The translations under genes were made by a program, and so were the position numbers. The notes beneath the pieces were generated by a model. The model was not told the origin of the DNA. It worked only from the letters and a program-made list of their open reading frames with translations, and made no database searches. From Tetragenococcus halophilus subsp. flandriensis (GTDB lineage Bacteria; Bacillota; Bacilli; Lactobacillales; Enterococcaceae), in the NCBI RefSeq assembly GCF_030161475.1, contig NZ_BSUG01000001.1, positions 1 to 43,407 of the forward strand: a stretch of 43,407 bases of DNA, read 5' to 3'. This document shows, piece after piece, positions 28,209 to 37,326 of this stretch; positions within the stretch are counted from its first letter, which is position 1; every line of letters begins with the position of its first letter.

Positions 28209-29455
28209 TACGCTCTAGTCTGACCGTCGCCATAAATAATATATTTTATACTTGTTAAGGCTTCTAATCCCATAGGGCCTCTTGCATGTAATTTTTGTGT
28301 AGAAATACCAATCTCAGCGCCAAAACCAAAAACGAAACCGTCAGTAAAACGAGTAGAAGCATTAACATAGACCGCTGCTGCGTCCACTTCATTTAAGAAC
28401 TTTTGCGCAGTAAAATAATTATCGGTTACGATAGCTTCTGAATGTTTTGTATTGTATCGATTGATATGGGAAATAGCTTCCTCAGTAGAGTCCACTACCT
28501 TTATAGCTAAGATATAATCTAGAAATTCAGTGGACCAGTCTTCTTCTGTTGCTAAAGTTGCAGAAGGAAGGTAATCACTAGCAATTTCATCTGCTCGTAG
28601 TTCAATACCAAGTTCTATTAAGCGTTCTTCTATTGCTGGTAAAAAGAAGGCGGCCACTTCTTTATGAATCAACAGCGTTTCACATGCATTACAAACAGAA
28701 GGACGCTGTGCTTTGGCGTTGGCTACGATATCTGTTGCCATATTTACTTGCGCGTCTTTATCAATGTAGATATGATTATTACCTGTACCTGTTTCAATAA
28801 CAGGTACTTTTGCATTTTCTTTGACATGCTTGATTAAACCTTCTCCACCTCTAGGGATCAAGAGGTCTAGAAAATCAGTTAATTGCATCATTTCATTAGC
28901 CGTTTCATGCGTTGTATCGTCAATAAATTGGATAGCGTGAGAAGAGAACTGACTTTCTTCTAATGCTTCTTGTAAGATACTGACTAGTAATTGGTTAGAA
29001 TAAAAACTTTCCTTACCACCTCGTAAAATAACGGCGTTGCCCGACTTAAAACATAAACTAGCTGCATCAGTTGTTACATTAGGACGCGATTCATAGATGA
29101 TGCCAATAACGCCGATAGGCACTTGTTTTTGTCCAATTGTCAAACCTTCTTCGTTTTTCCACATATGTTTAATAGTGCCAATTGGATCGTTTAGTTGAAT
29201 GACCTGACGTATGCCTTCAGCCATCGCTTTAATTCGTTCTTCAGTTAGACGTAAGCGATCTTTCATTACCTCTTTTATCCCATTTTCATCTGCTTGTTCA
29301 AGATCTTGTTGGTTTGCTTGTAAAATTTCTTCTGTATTATTTTCGATAGCCAAAGCCATATTTTCCAAGAGTTGATTTTTTTCTTTTGTATCTAAAAGAG
29401 CTAATTGAGTAGCTGCTTCTTTTGCTTGTTGTCCTAGTGTTTGTAAATCTGTCAA
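28208..29455 (-). CDS. proA: Gamma-glutamyl phosphate reductase
   Basis: 415 residues, an aldehyde-dehydrogenase-fold enzyme reducing gamma-glutamyl phosphate to glutamate semialdehyde, the second step of proline synthesis. Recognisable blocks are [39 protein letters not shown], the catalytic-Cys region [15 protein letters not shown] and the C-terminal [27 protein letters not shown]. It starts with TTG at 29455 behind AAGGGGG and overlaps the proB stop by four bases (TTGA), so translation is coupled. No proC is in the window. Proline is also a compatible solute, which could matter if the organism is halophilic. Confidence 0.98.
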   Translation of the reverse strand: MTDLQTLGQQAKEAATQLALLDTKEKNQLLENMALAIENNTEEILQANQQDLEQADENGIKEVMKDRLRLTEERIKAMAEGIRQVIQLNDPIGTIKHMWKNEEGLTIGQKQVPIGVIGIIYESRPNVTTDAASLCFKSGNAVILRGGKESFYSNQLLVSILQEALEESQFSSHAIQFIDDTTHETANEMMQLTDFLDLLIPRGGEGLIKHVKENAKVPVIETGTGNNHIYIDKDAQVNMATDIVANAKAQRPSVCNACETLLIHKEVAAFFLPAIEERLIELGIELRADEIASDYLPSATLATEEDWSTEFLDYILAIKVVDSTEEAISHINRYNTKHSEAIVTDNYFTAQKFLNEVDAAAVYVNASTRFTDGFVFGFGAEIGISTQKLHARGPMGLEALTSIKYIIYGDGQTRA

Positions 29456-30258
29456 AATGATTCCCCCTTAAACAAAGTACCGACCTCTACACCATTTAAA
29501 ATATCAAAAATAATCTTAGGCCGTTTACCGTTTGCTAATACCATACTACCATCTGCATCTAATACGCGTTTGGCTGCTTTAAGTTTACTAGACATACCGC
29601 CTGTGCCAAACTGATTGTTACTACCGCCTGCTTGTTTCATTAACTCGTCATCAATTTTTGTAATTCGACGATGAAGTTTTGCTTGTTTATTTTTCAAAGG
29701 ATTATCAGAATAAAAACCGTCAATATCTGAGAGCATAATTAATAATTCAGCCCGTGTTAGTTCACTAACAATCGTTGAAAGTCGATCGTTATCTCCAAAT
29801 TTTGTTAAATGATCCAACTCATCAACTGCTACCGTATCGTTTTCATTAATAATAGGGATAATTCCCATCCTTAGTAGCTCTTCTAGGGTGTTTATTACAT
29901 TATTACGGCTTTCTGGATACTCTACAATATCTCTTGTTAACAGAATTTGTGCTGTTTGTTGGCTATACACTTGAAAACGTTGATTATAAATATCCATTAA
30001 TTCTGCCTGTCCTACAGCTGCTACAGCTTGTTGTTCTGGAATTGAAAAGGGACGTTGGCTTAACTGTAGTTGGTTTAATCCTACGCCAATAGCTCCAGAA
30101 GAAACCAAAATAACCTCTTTTCCTCGGTTTTGCAAATCAGACAATACAAAAGCTAATTCATCAATACTAGCTAAATTTATATTGCCGTTTGGATAAATCA
30201 AGGTTGTTGTCCCCACTTTGATTACGATACGCTTTGCCTCTGTAATTTCCTTGCACAT
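29452..30258 (-). CDS. proB: Glutamate 5-kinase
   Basis: 268 residues from the ATG at 30258 ([20 protein letters not shown]). Upstream in-frame ATGs at 30270 and 30318 are less likely: 30318 sits directly after the -10 box TATAAT (complement of 30321-30326), so it would be at or before the transcript start, while GGAG lies six bases before 30258. The amino-acid kinase fold shows [33 protein letters not shown] and [14 protein letters not shown]. It lacks the C-terminal PUA domain of longer ProBs, as usual in Lactobacillales. It phosphorylates glutamate, the proline-feedback-controlled first step, and is the first gene of proBA. Confidence 0.95.
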   Translation of the reverse strand: MCKEITEAKRIVIKVGTTTLIYPNGNINLASIDELAFVLSDLQNRGKEVILVSSGAIGVGLNQLQLSQRPFSIPEQQAVAAVGQAELMDIYNQRFQVYSQQTAQILLTRDIVEYPESRNNVINTLEELLRMGIIPIINENDTVAVDELDHLTKFGDNDRLSTIVSELTRAELLIMLSDIDGFYSDNPLKNKQAKLHRRITKIDDELMKQAGGSNNQFGTGGMSSKLKAAKRVLDADGSMVLANGKRPKIIFDILNGVEVGTLFKGESF

Positions 30259-30320
30259 AATTTTCTCCATTTTTCTTTGGTTACTATCTATTGTACTAAC
30301 AAATAAGCTTTTCGTCATTT

Positions 30321-30349
30321 ATTATACAAAAAATATTAGAGAAAGTTTA
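30321..30349 (-). promoter_or_regulatory. Promoter of proBA
   Basis: Perfect TATAAT on the minus strand (complement of 30321-30326). A weak -35 TAAACT (complement of 30344-30349) is at 17-base spacing. Confidence 0.5.
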
Positions 30350-30351
30350 GA

Positions 30352-30381
30352 TTCGAAACTTCTTTACTGAATATTCGAAAC
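30352..30381. promoter_or_regulatory. Phased direct repeats TTCGAAAC between proB and the racemase gene
   Basis: TTCGAAAC occurs at 30352-30359 and 30374-30381, 22 bases apart (two helical turns). The second ends 14 bases before the -35 of the rightward promoter and the first abuts the proB -35, so one regulator could serve both directions. Confidence 0.45.
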
Positions 30382-30395
30382 ATTCAGAAAAACAA

Positions 30396-30440
30396 TTGAC
30401 GTGCAGGTACTGTGGTGTTAGTTTATTGAATAATAAACTA
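30396..30440 (+). promoter_or_regulatory. Promoter with operator-like palindrome before the racemase/transporter pair
   Basis: TTGACG (30396-30401), a 17-base spacer and TAGTTT (30419-30424). The -10 is the start of a perfect inverted repeat, TAGTTTATT (30419-30427) and AATAAACTA (30432-30440), with a 4-base centre. That is the geometry of a repressor operator covering the -10 and start site. Confidence 0.55.
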
Positions 30441-30535
30441 AACGAATGTTATTTGAGTTTGTGTAGCTTTAATAATTGGAAAAGTCAGAAAAATCAAATA
30501 GTTTTGTTTATTTATAACAAATTGGAGATGAATAT

Positions 30536-31873
30536 ATGTCAACATATGAAGAACTAATGGAAAAAGACGAAAAATATTTTGCCAAAGCAGGAAGAATTTC
30601 TTACTATCCGTTATTAATCGATCACGCTAAGGGCGCTAGTTTAGTAGATTTAGAGGGAAAAGAATATATTGATTTATTATCTAGCGCCAGTGCAATTAAT
30701 GTGGGGCACTCACCAAAAAGAGTTACTGACGCAATCCAAAAACAAGCAGATAAAATGATACATTATACACCAGCTTATATGTATCATGAACCTGCAATTG
30801 AACTGGCGGAGAAATTATGTAAAATCACACCTGGTAAGTTTGCCAAAAAAGCGACTTTTGGTTTAACTGGCTCTGATGCATGTGATGGAATAATGAAATA
30901 TGCACGAGCTTATACAGGTCGACCTAATGTTGTTACTTTTCAAAATGCTTATCATGGTTCTACTTATGGCGCTATCTCAATGTCAGCGATCAATGTAAAA
31001 ATGCGCGCTAAAATGGGTCCATTTGTAGCTAATGTTGAACATATACCATTTCCTGATAACTATCGAGGAATGTATGGGCAAACAGAATCTAATTCGATTG
31101 AAGAATATTTAGCGCCGTTTAAACAAATGATGGAGACCTACTTGCCGGCAGAAGAGATTGCTTGTGTTGTTATCGAAACATTACAAGGAGATGGTGGTTT
31201 GTTAGAACCTGTTCCGGGTTATTTTAAAGCTTTGTATGACCTTTGCCATAGTTATGGTATTTTGTTTGCTGTAGATGATGTGCAACAAGGATTGGGACGA
31301 ACAGGGACTTGGTGTTCAACAGAACATTTTAATGTGGAGGCGGATTTAGTTGCTTATGGAAAATCCTTAGCCGGAGGTATGCCTCTATCGGCGATAGTAG
31401 GTCGTAAAGAAATTATGGATAGTTTAGAAGCGCCGGCTCATATATTTACAACTGCGGCTAATCCAGTCTGTTGTGCTGCTTCTTTAGCAACCATAGCTAT
31501 GATTGAAGAAGATAATCTTTTGCAAGAAAGTACACACAAAGGTGAAATTGCTAAAGATCGAATGAAAAAATGGCAAAAGGATTATACATTTATTGGCGAT
31601 GTTCGCGGCCTAGGTTTATCACTAGGTATTGATATTGTGACAGATAAAAAAAGTAAAACAAAAGATGCTCAAGCGGCTTTAAAAATCTGCAATCGTCTAT
31701 TTGAAAGAGGGGCTGTTTTAATTGCTATCGGTGAAAGTGTTTTGCGTTTTCAACCGCCTTTAGTTATTACTGAGCAAGAATTAATAAAAGCTTTGGACTT
31801 AATTGAGGAAACAATGAATGAACTGGCGGCAGGAAAGTTAGATGATTATGATGTATCTGGTCAGGGTTGGTAA
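30536..31873 (+). CDS. Class III PLP enzyme, isoleucine 2-epimerase (amino-acid racemase)-like
   Basis: 445 residues, a fold-type I PLP enzyme of the ornithine/GABA aminotransferase class. Its sequence pattern (SARINYY-like opening AGRISYYPLLIDHAKGASLVDL, INVGH, IHYTPAY, QGDGG, QGLGRTG, ending in GQGW) matches my recollection of the Lactobacillus buchneri isoleucine 2-epimerase more than GABA transaminases. PLP ligands are visible: Lys276 in YGKSLAGG, Asp247 in VDDVQQG, Tyr139-His140 and the TGSD phosphate loop at 111-114. Asp248 replaces the usual Glu after the PLP aspartate. It would interconvert L- and D- (allo-) branched or other amino acids; substrate is inferred. It is in an operon with a YkvI-like transporter 41 bases downstream, under a palindrome-covered promoter. 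Confidence 0.75.
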   Translation: MSTYEELMEKDEKYFAKAGRISYYPLLIDHAKGASLVDLEGKEYIDLLSSASAINVGHSPKRVTDAIQKQADKMIHYTPAYMYHEPAIELAEKLCKITPGKFAKKATFGLTGSDACDGIMKYARAYTGRPNVVTFQNAYHGSTYGAISMSAINVKMRAKMGPFVANVEHIPFPDNYRGMYGQTESNSIEEYLAPFKQMMETYLPAEEIACVVIETLQGDGGLLEPVPGYFKALYDLCHSYGILFAVDDVQQGLGRTGTWCSTEHFNVEADLVAYGKSLAGGMPLSAIVGRKEIMDSLEAPAHIFTTAANPVCCAASLATIAMIEEDNLLQESTHKGEIAKDRMKKWQKDYTFIGDVRGLGLSLGIDIVTDKKSKTKDAQAALKICNRLFERGAVLIAIGESVLRFQPPLVITEQELIKALDLIEETMNELAAGKLDDYDVSGQGW

Positions 31874-31913
31874 ATTCTATCAGTAATTGCTAGTTAGAAA
31901 GGTTGGTAGGTGT

Positions 31914-33002
31914 ATGAGACAGTTTAAGATCGCTATGGCTTTTACAGGCATCATTATTGGTGCAGGATTTGCTTCAGGGCAGGAAATGCTACAATATTTT
32001 ACTAGTTTTGGCATTTGGGGAATTGTAGGAACGATAGCTTCTGTTTTTATTTTTGGATTCTTTGGTTTTGTTATTGTGGATATGGGCCATTTTTTCAAAG
32101 CATATTCTCATCGTGATGTATTAAGTAATGTTGCTTCACCGCTTATTAATCGTATAATAGATATCTTTTTATTGTTAACATTATTTGGAATTGGCGTTGT
32201 AATGGTGGCAGGCGCCGGTAGTAATTTAAATCAACAATTTGGTTGGCCTGTTTGGATAGGAAATTTAATTTGTGTGGCCCTAGTTTTTTTGGTGGGAATG
32301 ATGAACACCGAAAAAGTCGTGGGGGCTATTGGAGCAATCGCCCCTTTTTTAATTGCTTTAGTTGTTATTATTAGTTTTCGTTCACTTTCAACAGCAGATT
32401 GGGACATTGCTGCTATGAATGCAGACGCGTTAAATTTAACTTCACCCTTGCCTAATTGGTGGGTCAGTGCGTTAAACTATGCTTCAGTAAATTTAACTAC
32501 AGGTGTTGCAACAGCCTTTCTTTTAGGCGGAGTAGAAAAAGATAAAAAAGTTGCACGGCGTGGTGGGTTGATCGGCGGCATCGTGGTTGGCTGTCTAATT
32601 GTTTTAATTAATTTAACTTTATTTGCAACTTCTGCACAAGTAGCTAGTTTTGACCTACCGATGCTTCAAATGGCACGTTTGATTCAACCATGGGTCGGTT
32701 TTATTATGTCAATTTTGATTTTCTTTGAAATTTGGAATACAGCAATGAGCGTTTTATATTCATTTTCAACTAGCTTTATTAACCCCAATAAAAAGAACTT
32801 TCGCTATTTATTATTAGTCACTTCAGTGGCTGCTTTAGCATTAAGTTTTGGAGGATTTACAAACGTTATAGGGTTTGTTTATCCAGCAGTTGGTTATGGT
32901 GGTTTTATTATTTTGGGGATTTTTGTATATTCCTGGTATAAATTTTGTATAAAACAAAAAAATTATCAGAAAAAAGTACCAGTTGAACCAACAGAAGAAT
33001 AG
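31914..33002 (+). CDS. YkvI-family membrane transporter (APC superfamily)
   Basis: 362 residues from the ATG at 31914 (MRQFKIAMAFTGIIIGAGFASGQEML); an upstream TTG at 31887 would add nine charged residues and has no ribosome-binding site. About ten membrane helices can be read. The opening helix has the unwound GAGFASGQE motif characteristic of the LeuT/APC-type YkvI proteins, and the C-terminus is basic and cytoplasmic (KQKNYQKKVPVEPTEE). The substrate is unknown. Position right behind a racemase-like enzyme and before a shared terminator suggests an amino acid, possibly a branched-chain or D-amino acid, entering or leaving the cell. Confidence 0.75.
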   Translation: MRQFKIAMAFTGIIIGAGFASGQEMLQYFTSFGIWGIVGTIASVFIFGFFGFVIVDMGHFFKAYSHRDVLSNVASPLINRIIDIFLLLTLFGIGVVMVAGAGSNLNQQFGWPVWIGNLICVALVFLVGMMNTEKVVGAIGAIAPFLIALVVIISFRSLSTADWDIAAMNADALNLTSPLPNWWVSALNYASVNLTTGVATAFLLGGVEKDKKVARRGGLIGGIVVGCLIVLINLTLFATSAQVASFDLPMLQMARLIQPWVGFIMSILIFFEIWNTAMSVLYSFSTSFINPNKKNFRYLLLVTSVAALALSFGGFTNVIGFVYPAVGYGGFIILGIFVYSWYKFCIKQKNYQKKVPVEPTEE

Positions 33003-33003
33003 T

Positions 33004-33048
33004 CAAAAAGAAAGCTAGAGACGTTTTTGCCTCCAGCTTTCTTTTTTA
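33004..33048. terminator. Bidirectional terminator between the transporter and aldo/keto reductase genes
   Basis: AGAAAGCTAGAG and CTCCAGCTTTCT pair around a small loop, A-run on the left and T-run on the right. The two convergent genes share it. Confidence 0.85.
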
Positions 33049-33948
33049 TTATGATTTATATTCTTCTGTATCGTCCCAAGTTTGTACAGTTTCAGGTTTG
33101 ATTGCATTATGCCAGTCAAACTCATCATACCAAATCGTATGTTTCTTTTGATCCATTTCCTGGATTTTTTGAACATCTTCATCAGACAATTCAAAATCAG
33201 CAATTTGGCTATTTTCAATAATACGTTTTTGATGAGTAGATTTCGGAATGGTGATGACATCTTGTTGGTAGTTCCAACGTAAAATAATTTGAGCAGCGGT
33301 TTTATCGTATTTTTCTGCCAATTGATTGATGGTTGGATCATTTAATGCTTCACCACCGCCTAATGGAGACCAGGCTTCTAATTGAATGCCAGTCATTCTT
33401 GCCATTTCGTGAATTTCTTTTTCTTGATTTAATGGGTTATATTCCATTTGGTTAACTGCTGGAGTAATGCTAGCATGATCAAGCAAGTCTTGTAAACGTT
33501 CGTTATCAAAATTAGAAATTCCAATAGCTCGGATTAGACCGTCTTTATACAATTTTTCCAAAGCATGCCAAGTGTCAATATAACGACCATCCACTGGCCA
33601 ATGAATCAAATATAGATCGATATAAGTTAATTGTAATTCATGCAATGTATCATAAAAAGCACGTATCGTTGAATCATAACCCGTATCTCCGTTAAATACT
33701 TTTGTTGTAATAAATAAATCTTTTCGATTGCCGCCGGTTTCTTTTAGGCCTTCACGGATACCTAGGCCAACACCAGCTTGGTTCCCATATTCTTTAGCCG
33801 TATCGATTAAACGGTAACCATTTTTGATTGCTTCGGTAACTGAGCTTTGTGCAGTATGATTGTCTGTTTGCCACACGCCTAAACCAAAGTAGGGCATTTT
33901 TACTCCATTGTTTAAAGTGGTTGTTTCATCTAAAATGCTTTTTGTCAT
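33049..33948 (-). CDS. Aldo/keto reductase
   Basis: 299 residues, a TIM-barrel NADPH-dependent carbonyl reductase. The catalytic tetrad is visible: Asp49 and Tyr54 (RLIDTAKEYGN), Lys83 (ITTKVF) and His116 (LIHWP). The NADPH-binding end is IPKSTHQKRIIEN. It fits the bacterial AKR5-like group (diketogluconate or methylglyoxal reductase-like), but substrate cannot be assigned. It is about 15-20 residues longer at the C-terminus than minimal members (HNAIKPETVQTWDDTEEYKS). It is monocistronic and leftward. A palindrome TAACGCGTTA (33989-33998) lies in its promoter region, suggesting a dedicated repressor. Confidence 0.92.
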   Translation of the reverse strand: MTKSILDETTTLNNGVKMPYFGLGVWQTDNHTAQSSVTEAIKNGYRLIDTAKEYGNQAGVGLGIREGLKETGGNRKDLFITTKVFNGDTGYDSTIRAFYDTLHELQLTYIDLYLIHWPVDGRYIDTWHALEKLYKDGLIRAIGISNFDNERLQDLLDHASITPAVNQMEYNPLNQEKEIHEMARMTGIQLEAWSPLGGGEALNDPTINQLAEKYDKTAAQIILRWNYQQDVITIPKSTHQKRIIENSQIADFELSDEDVQKIQEMDQKKHTIWYDEFDWHNAIKPETVQTWDDTEEYKS

Positions 33949-33979
33949 TTATGTGATACCTGCCTTTCTTTTTTACTTA

Positions 33980-33998
33980 ATTTTATCCTAACGCGTTA
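33980..33998 (-). promoter_or_regulatory. Palindrome TAACGCGTTA in the aldo/keto reductase promoter region
   Basis: A 10-base perfect palindrome at 33989-33998 lies just upstream of a -10-like TAAAAT (complement of 33980-33985). The position between -35 and -10 is typical for repressor operators. No -35 matches well. Confidence 0.4.
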
Positions 33999-34105
33999 AT
34001 TGAAAACTTGCAAAGATAAGCTTGTTTTATGAAAAACAAATACATTTTTTAGCTAATTCTTGAGAAATTTTTAGAAAACAATAAGACATTCAGTTTTTTT
34101 GTCGA

Positions 34106-34118
34106 GATATGATAAAAT
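34106..34118 (+). promoter_or_regulatory. Extended -10 promoter for the dUTPase-radA-yacL run
   Basis: TATGATAAAAT (TG plus TAAAAT, ending at about 34118) lies 27 bases before the dUTPase start. There is no good -35, consistent with an extended -10 promoter. Confidence 0.45.
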
Positions 34119-34144
34119 AGGCATAGTCTTTATGGAGGTTATTT

Positions 34145-34645
34145 ATGGAAAAAAGAGGATTTGAAGTAGTGACAGATTATAGAAAAAAGGAAATTCATTT
34201 ACCACAACGAGCGACCCATCATTCTGCAGGATATGACTTTGAAGCTGCAGAAGAAGTGGTGATCCCAAGTATTTGGAAACAGCTTTTAACAAGAAAAATC
34301 AATGATAATGCAACAACAGAAAAAAATATCAAGCCTGTTTTGGTGCCTACAGGTATCAAGGCGTATATGATGGAAGATGAATTTTTACAACTGGCAAATC
34401 GGTCCAGTAATCCATTAAAACGTTTTTTACTTGTGGCAAACGGTGTGGGTGTTATTGATAGTGATTATTATAACAATTCAGAAAACGAGGGGCATATTAT
34501 GTTTCAGTTTTCTAACTTCGGTTTAAAAGATAGGGTAATAAAAAAAGGGGAACGAATCGGCCAAGGGATTTTCTTGCCGTTTTTAAAGGCGGATCAAGAT
34601 CAAACGACGCAAGACCGTACAGGTGGGTTAGGTTCGTCTGACTAA
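34145..34645 (+). CDS. dut: dUTP diphosphatase-like protein
   Basis: 166 residues, trimeric dUTPase fold, hydrolysing dUTP to dUMP and keeping uracil out of DNA. Motifs in order: 1 [11 protein letters not shown], 2 [12 protein letters not shown], 3 [19 protein letters not shown] (the uridine-binding hairpin, longer than usual by a few residues and lacking the usual RGE after DY), 4 [14 protein letters not shown], 5 [10 protein letters not shown] (the phosphate-clamping tail, Leu where Phe usually stacks on uracil). An insertion [18 protein letters not shown] lies between motifs 1 and 2. GGAGG precedes the ATG. It lies directly upstream of radA, the usual enterococcal and streptococcal order. 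Confidence 0.88.
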   Translation: MEKRGFEVVTDYRKKEIHLPQRATHHSAGYDFEAAEEVVIPSIWKQLLTRKINDNATTEKNIKPVLVPTGIKAYMMEDEFLQLANRSSNPLKRFLLVANGVGVIDSDYYNNSENEGHIMFQFSNFGLKDRVIKKGERIGQGIFLPFLKADQDQTTQDRTGGLGSSD

Positions 34646-34668
34646 GTAAAATAAAAAGAAGGGAAAAT

Positions 34669-36039
34669 ATGGCAAAAAAGGTAAAAACACAATTTGAATG
34701 TCAAAATTGCGGTTATATTTCACCTAGGTACCTAGGTAAATGCCCTAATTGTGGTAGTTGGAATTCGATGGTAGAAGAAAAACTACAAGATACTACTGAT
34801 CGCAGAAATCGAACAACACTGACGGGTAGCAAGATGCAGCCGACACTTTTAAAAGATGTTGTTCCTAAAAAAGAGCCGCGAGTAAAGACATCTCTAGATG
34901 AATTGAACCGTGTCTTAGGTGGAGGTGTAGTTCCAGGTTCAATGATTCTATTAGGCGGAGACCCTGGGATTGGTAAGTCCACCTTGCTTTTACAAGTATC
35001 ACAACAGTTAGTAGCAACCGGTGGAACAGTACTTTATGTCTCTGGAGAAGAAAGTGCAGAACAAATCAAACTACGGGCTCAGCGTTTAGGTGATCCCGAA
35101 AATGATTTTTATTTATTTGCTGAAACTGATATGCAAGATATTCGAGAAACAATTGAAAAACTACAACCTGATTATGTAATCATTGATTCCATCCAAACGA
35201 TGACACAACCAGATATATCAAGTGTTGCCGGAAGTGTCAGTCAAGTTCGAGAAACTACAGCTGAGTTATTAAAAATCGCTAAATCAAACGAAATTGCCGT
35301 TTTTGTGGTTGGCCATGTGACGAAAGAAGGTTCTATCGCTGGACCTCGTATGCTAGAGCATATGGTTGATACAGTACTGTATTTTGAAGGAGATAAGTAC
35401 CAAAGTTTTCGTATATTACGGGCAGTAAAAAATCGTTTTGGTTCGACCAATGAGATCGGCATTTTTGAAATGTATGAGCAGGGCCTCAAAGAAGTAAGTA
35501 ATCCTTCGCAAGTTTTTTTAGAAGAACGATTAGAAGGAACTAGCGGATCTGCCATTGTGGTTGCGATGGAAGGAACGCGTCCTATTCTAGTGGAGATACA
35601 AGCTTTAGTTACACCAACGATGTTTGGAAACGCGAAACGAACGGCTACGGGCTTGGATTTTAATCGAGTGTCCTTGATTATGGCTGTATTAGAAAAACGA
35701 GCAGGCCTACTTTTACAAAATCAAGATGCTTACTTAAAAGCAGCTGGTGGTGTAAAATTAAATGAACCAGCGATCGATCTAGCTATAGCAATTAGTATTG
35801 CTTCAAGTTATAAAGAAAAAGGCACAAAACCTACTGAATGTTTCATTGGGGAGATCGGTCTTACAGGAGAAATTCGTCGCGTGAGTGCCATTGAGCAGCG
35901 CGTAAAAGAAGTTCAAAAATTAGGTTTTGAGAAAGTGTATATACCAAAAAATAATTTAAGCGGCTGGAAAGCGCCAGCTGACATCGAGGTTGTTGGTATA
36001 GCAACACTTGATGAAGCATTAAAACGTATATTTAGGTAA
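34669..36039 (+). CDS. radA: DNA repair protein RadA (Sms)
   Basis: 456 residues. The N-terminal C4 zinc finger uses Cys11, Cys14, Cys25 and Cys28. The RecA-like core has Walker [15 protein letters not shown] (about 98-111), Walker [11 protein letters not shown] and the RadA-specific [15 protein letters not shown]. The C-terminal Lon-protease-like domain (from about [13 protein letters not shown]) lacks a catalytic Ser-Lys dyad and is structural. It is a branch-migrating helicase in recombination, repair and transformation. GAAGGGA lies upstream. It sits between dut and yacL, as in B. subtilis and enterococci (disA, often next to it in Bacillus, is absent here). Confidence 0.98.
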   Translation: MAKKVKTQFECQNCGYISPRYLGKCPNCGSWNSMVEEKLQDTTDRRNRTTLTGSKMQPTLLKDVVPKKEPRVKTSLDELNRVLGGGVVPGSMILLGGDPGIGKSTLLLQVSQQLVATGGTVLYVSGEESAEQIKLRAQRLGDPENDFYLFAETDMQDIRETIEKLQPDYVIIDSIQTMTQPDISSVAGSVSQVRETTAELLKIAKSNEIAVFVVGHVTKEGSIAGPRMLEHMVDTVLYFEGDKYQSFRILRAVKNRFGSTNEIGIFEMYEQGLKEVSNPSQVFLEERLEGTSGSAIVVAMEGTRPILVEIQALVTPTMFGNAKRTATGLDFNRVSLIMAVLEKRAGLLLQNQDAYLKAAGGVKLNEPAIDLAIAISIASSYKEKGTKPTECFIGEIGLTGEIRRVSAIEQRVKEVQKLGFEKVYIPKNNLSGWKAPADIEVVGIATLDEALKRIFR

Positions 36040-36063
36040 AAATAGACAAACGGAGAGATGTAT

Positions 36064-37200
36064 ATGCAAAAACGAGTAATTACTGTTTTAATGGTTTTTG
36101 CTGGCGCAAGTTTGGGGATTTCTTCCTTACCCTTAGCTTGGGAAGCGATGGGACAGCAGCAAAATGAATGGTTGAATAATAATATTACCAATAGTTTGAT
36201 CGGGGCACTTATTTTTTATTTATTTTCATTATTGGTCGTTAATTTGATTTCAACAGGAATTAAAAAGGTCGAAAAATGGTTGAGTGGATTTAGTTTAACT
36301 TATCTTTTATTTGGTGTTATGGGCACAATTTTGGGATTGATTATTGGTGTGATCGTCTCAATTCCTTTTTATAACTGGGAAGTGTCTTTTGTTAACAGCA
36401 TCGTCCCTTTTGTACTGATGATTTTGTTCGGCTATTTTGGCTTTCAAATCAGTGTGACCAGAATCGACGAATGGAAAAAACTTTTTGCACCTAGGGGAAA
36501 GAAAACTGAACAACAAACCCAACAACTACTTGATCGTAAAATAGAAGATAACTTTCATAAATATAAGATATTAGATACTAGTGTCATTATCGATGGACGT
36601 ATTTATGATATCGCGCAGACTGGTTTTATCGAAGGTGTACTTTTAATCCCTAATTTTGTATTGGATGAATTGCAATATATTGCTGATTCTGGAGATAGTT
36701 TGAAACGGGTGCGGGGACGACGAGGCTTAGATATCCTCAATTCTTTGCAAAAAGAAGATGAAATCTCTGTCGAAATGTATGATGGTGATTTTGAAGATAT
36801 TTCAGAAGTGGATAGTAAGTTATTAAAATTGGCTAAATTGTTAGATGGTATCGTGGTAACCAATGATTATAATTTAAATAAGGTTGCTGAATTTCAAAAT
36901 GTTCCTATACTAAATATAAATCAGCTAGCAAACGCGGTTAAGCCGGTTGTTATTCCTGGAGAGTCTATGGAAGTAATGATTATAAAAGCTGGTACTGAGC
37001 GTCAACAAGGCGTGGCTTATTTAGATGACGGTACCATGGTAGTGGTAGAAGAAGGTCAACACTATATGAACGAACGCTTAAATGTGGTGGTAACGAGCGC
37101 GCTACAGACAGCTGCTGGACGTATGATTTTTGCAAAACCAGCTCATGCAGGGCGAGGAATCGACAATCAGGCACAAGATGATAAAACTAATAACAAGTAA
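36064..37200 (+). CDS. yacL: PIN/TRAM-domain membrane protein YacL
   Basis: 378 residues from the ATG at 36064; the ATG at 36058 is only two bases from the GGAG (36052-36055) and so less likely. The first ~125 residues contain four hydrophobic segments. The PIN nuclease-like domain starts near YKILDTSVIIDGRIYDIA with acidic residues at the expected places (DGR, VLDELQ, VVTNDYNLNK). The C-terminal TRAM domain begins near VIPGESMEVMIIKAG and includes GVAYLDDGTMVVVEEG. A membrane-tethered RNase is plausible, but its target is unknown. It is co-transcribed with radA. Confidence 0.92.
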   Translation: MQKRVITVLMVFAGASLGISSLPLAWEAMGQQQNEWLNNNITNSLIGALIFYLFSLLVVNLISTGIKKVEKWLSGFSLTYLLFGVMGTILGLIIGVIVSIPFYNWEVSFVNSIVPFVLMILFGYFGFQISVTRIDEWKKLFAPRGKKTEQQTQQLLDRKIEDNFHKYKILDTSVIIDGRIYDIAQTGFIEGVLLIPNFVLDELQYIADSGDSLKRVRGRRGLDILNSLQKEDEISVEMYDGDFEDISEVDSKLLKLAKLLDGIVVTNDYNLNKVAEFQNVPILNINQLANAVKPVVIPGESMEVMIIKAGTERQQGVAYLDDGTMVVVEEGQHYMNERLNVVVTSALQTAAGRMIFAKPAHAGRGIDNQAQDDKTNNK

Positions 37201-37326
37201 GTAAAGGCGGGTTAGATAGTCGTCAGGCTTTACTAATCCGTCATTTAAATGTACAATTTTAGCTGAATAGTTATACTTATATTAAGCAATAAGCGACTAA
37301 GATTTAAATAGAAGAGGAAGATGAAA

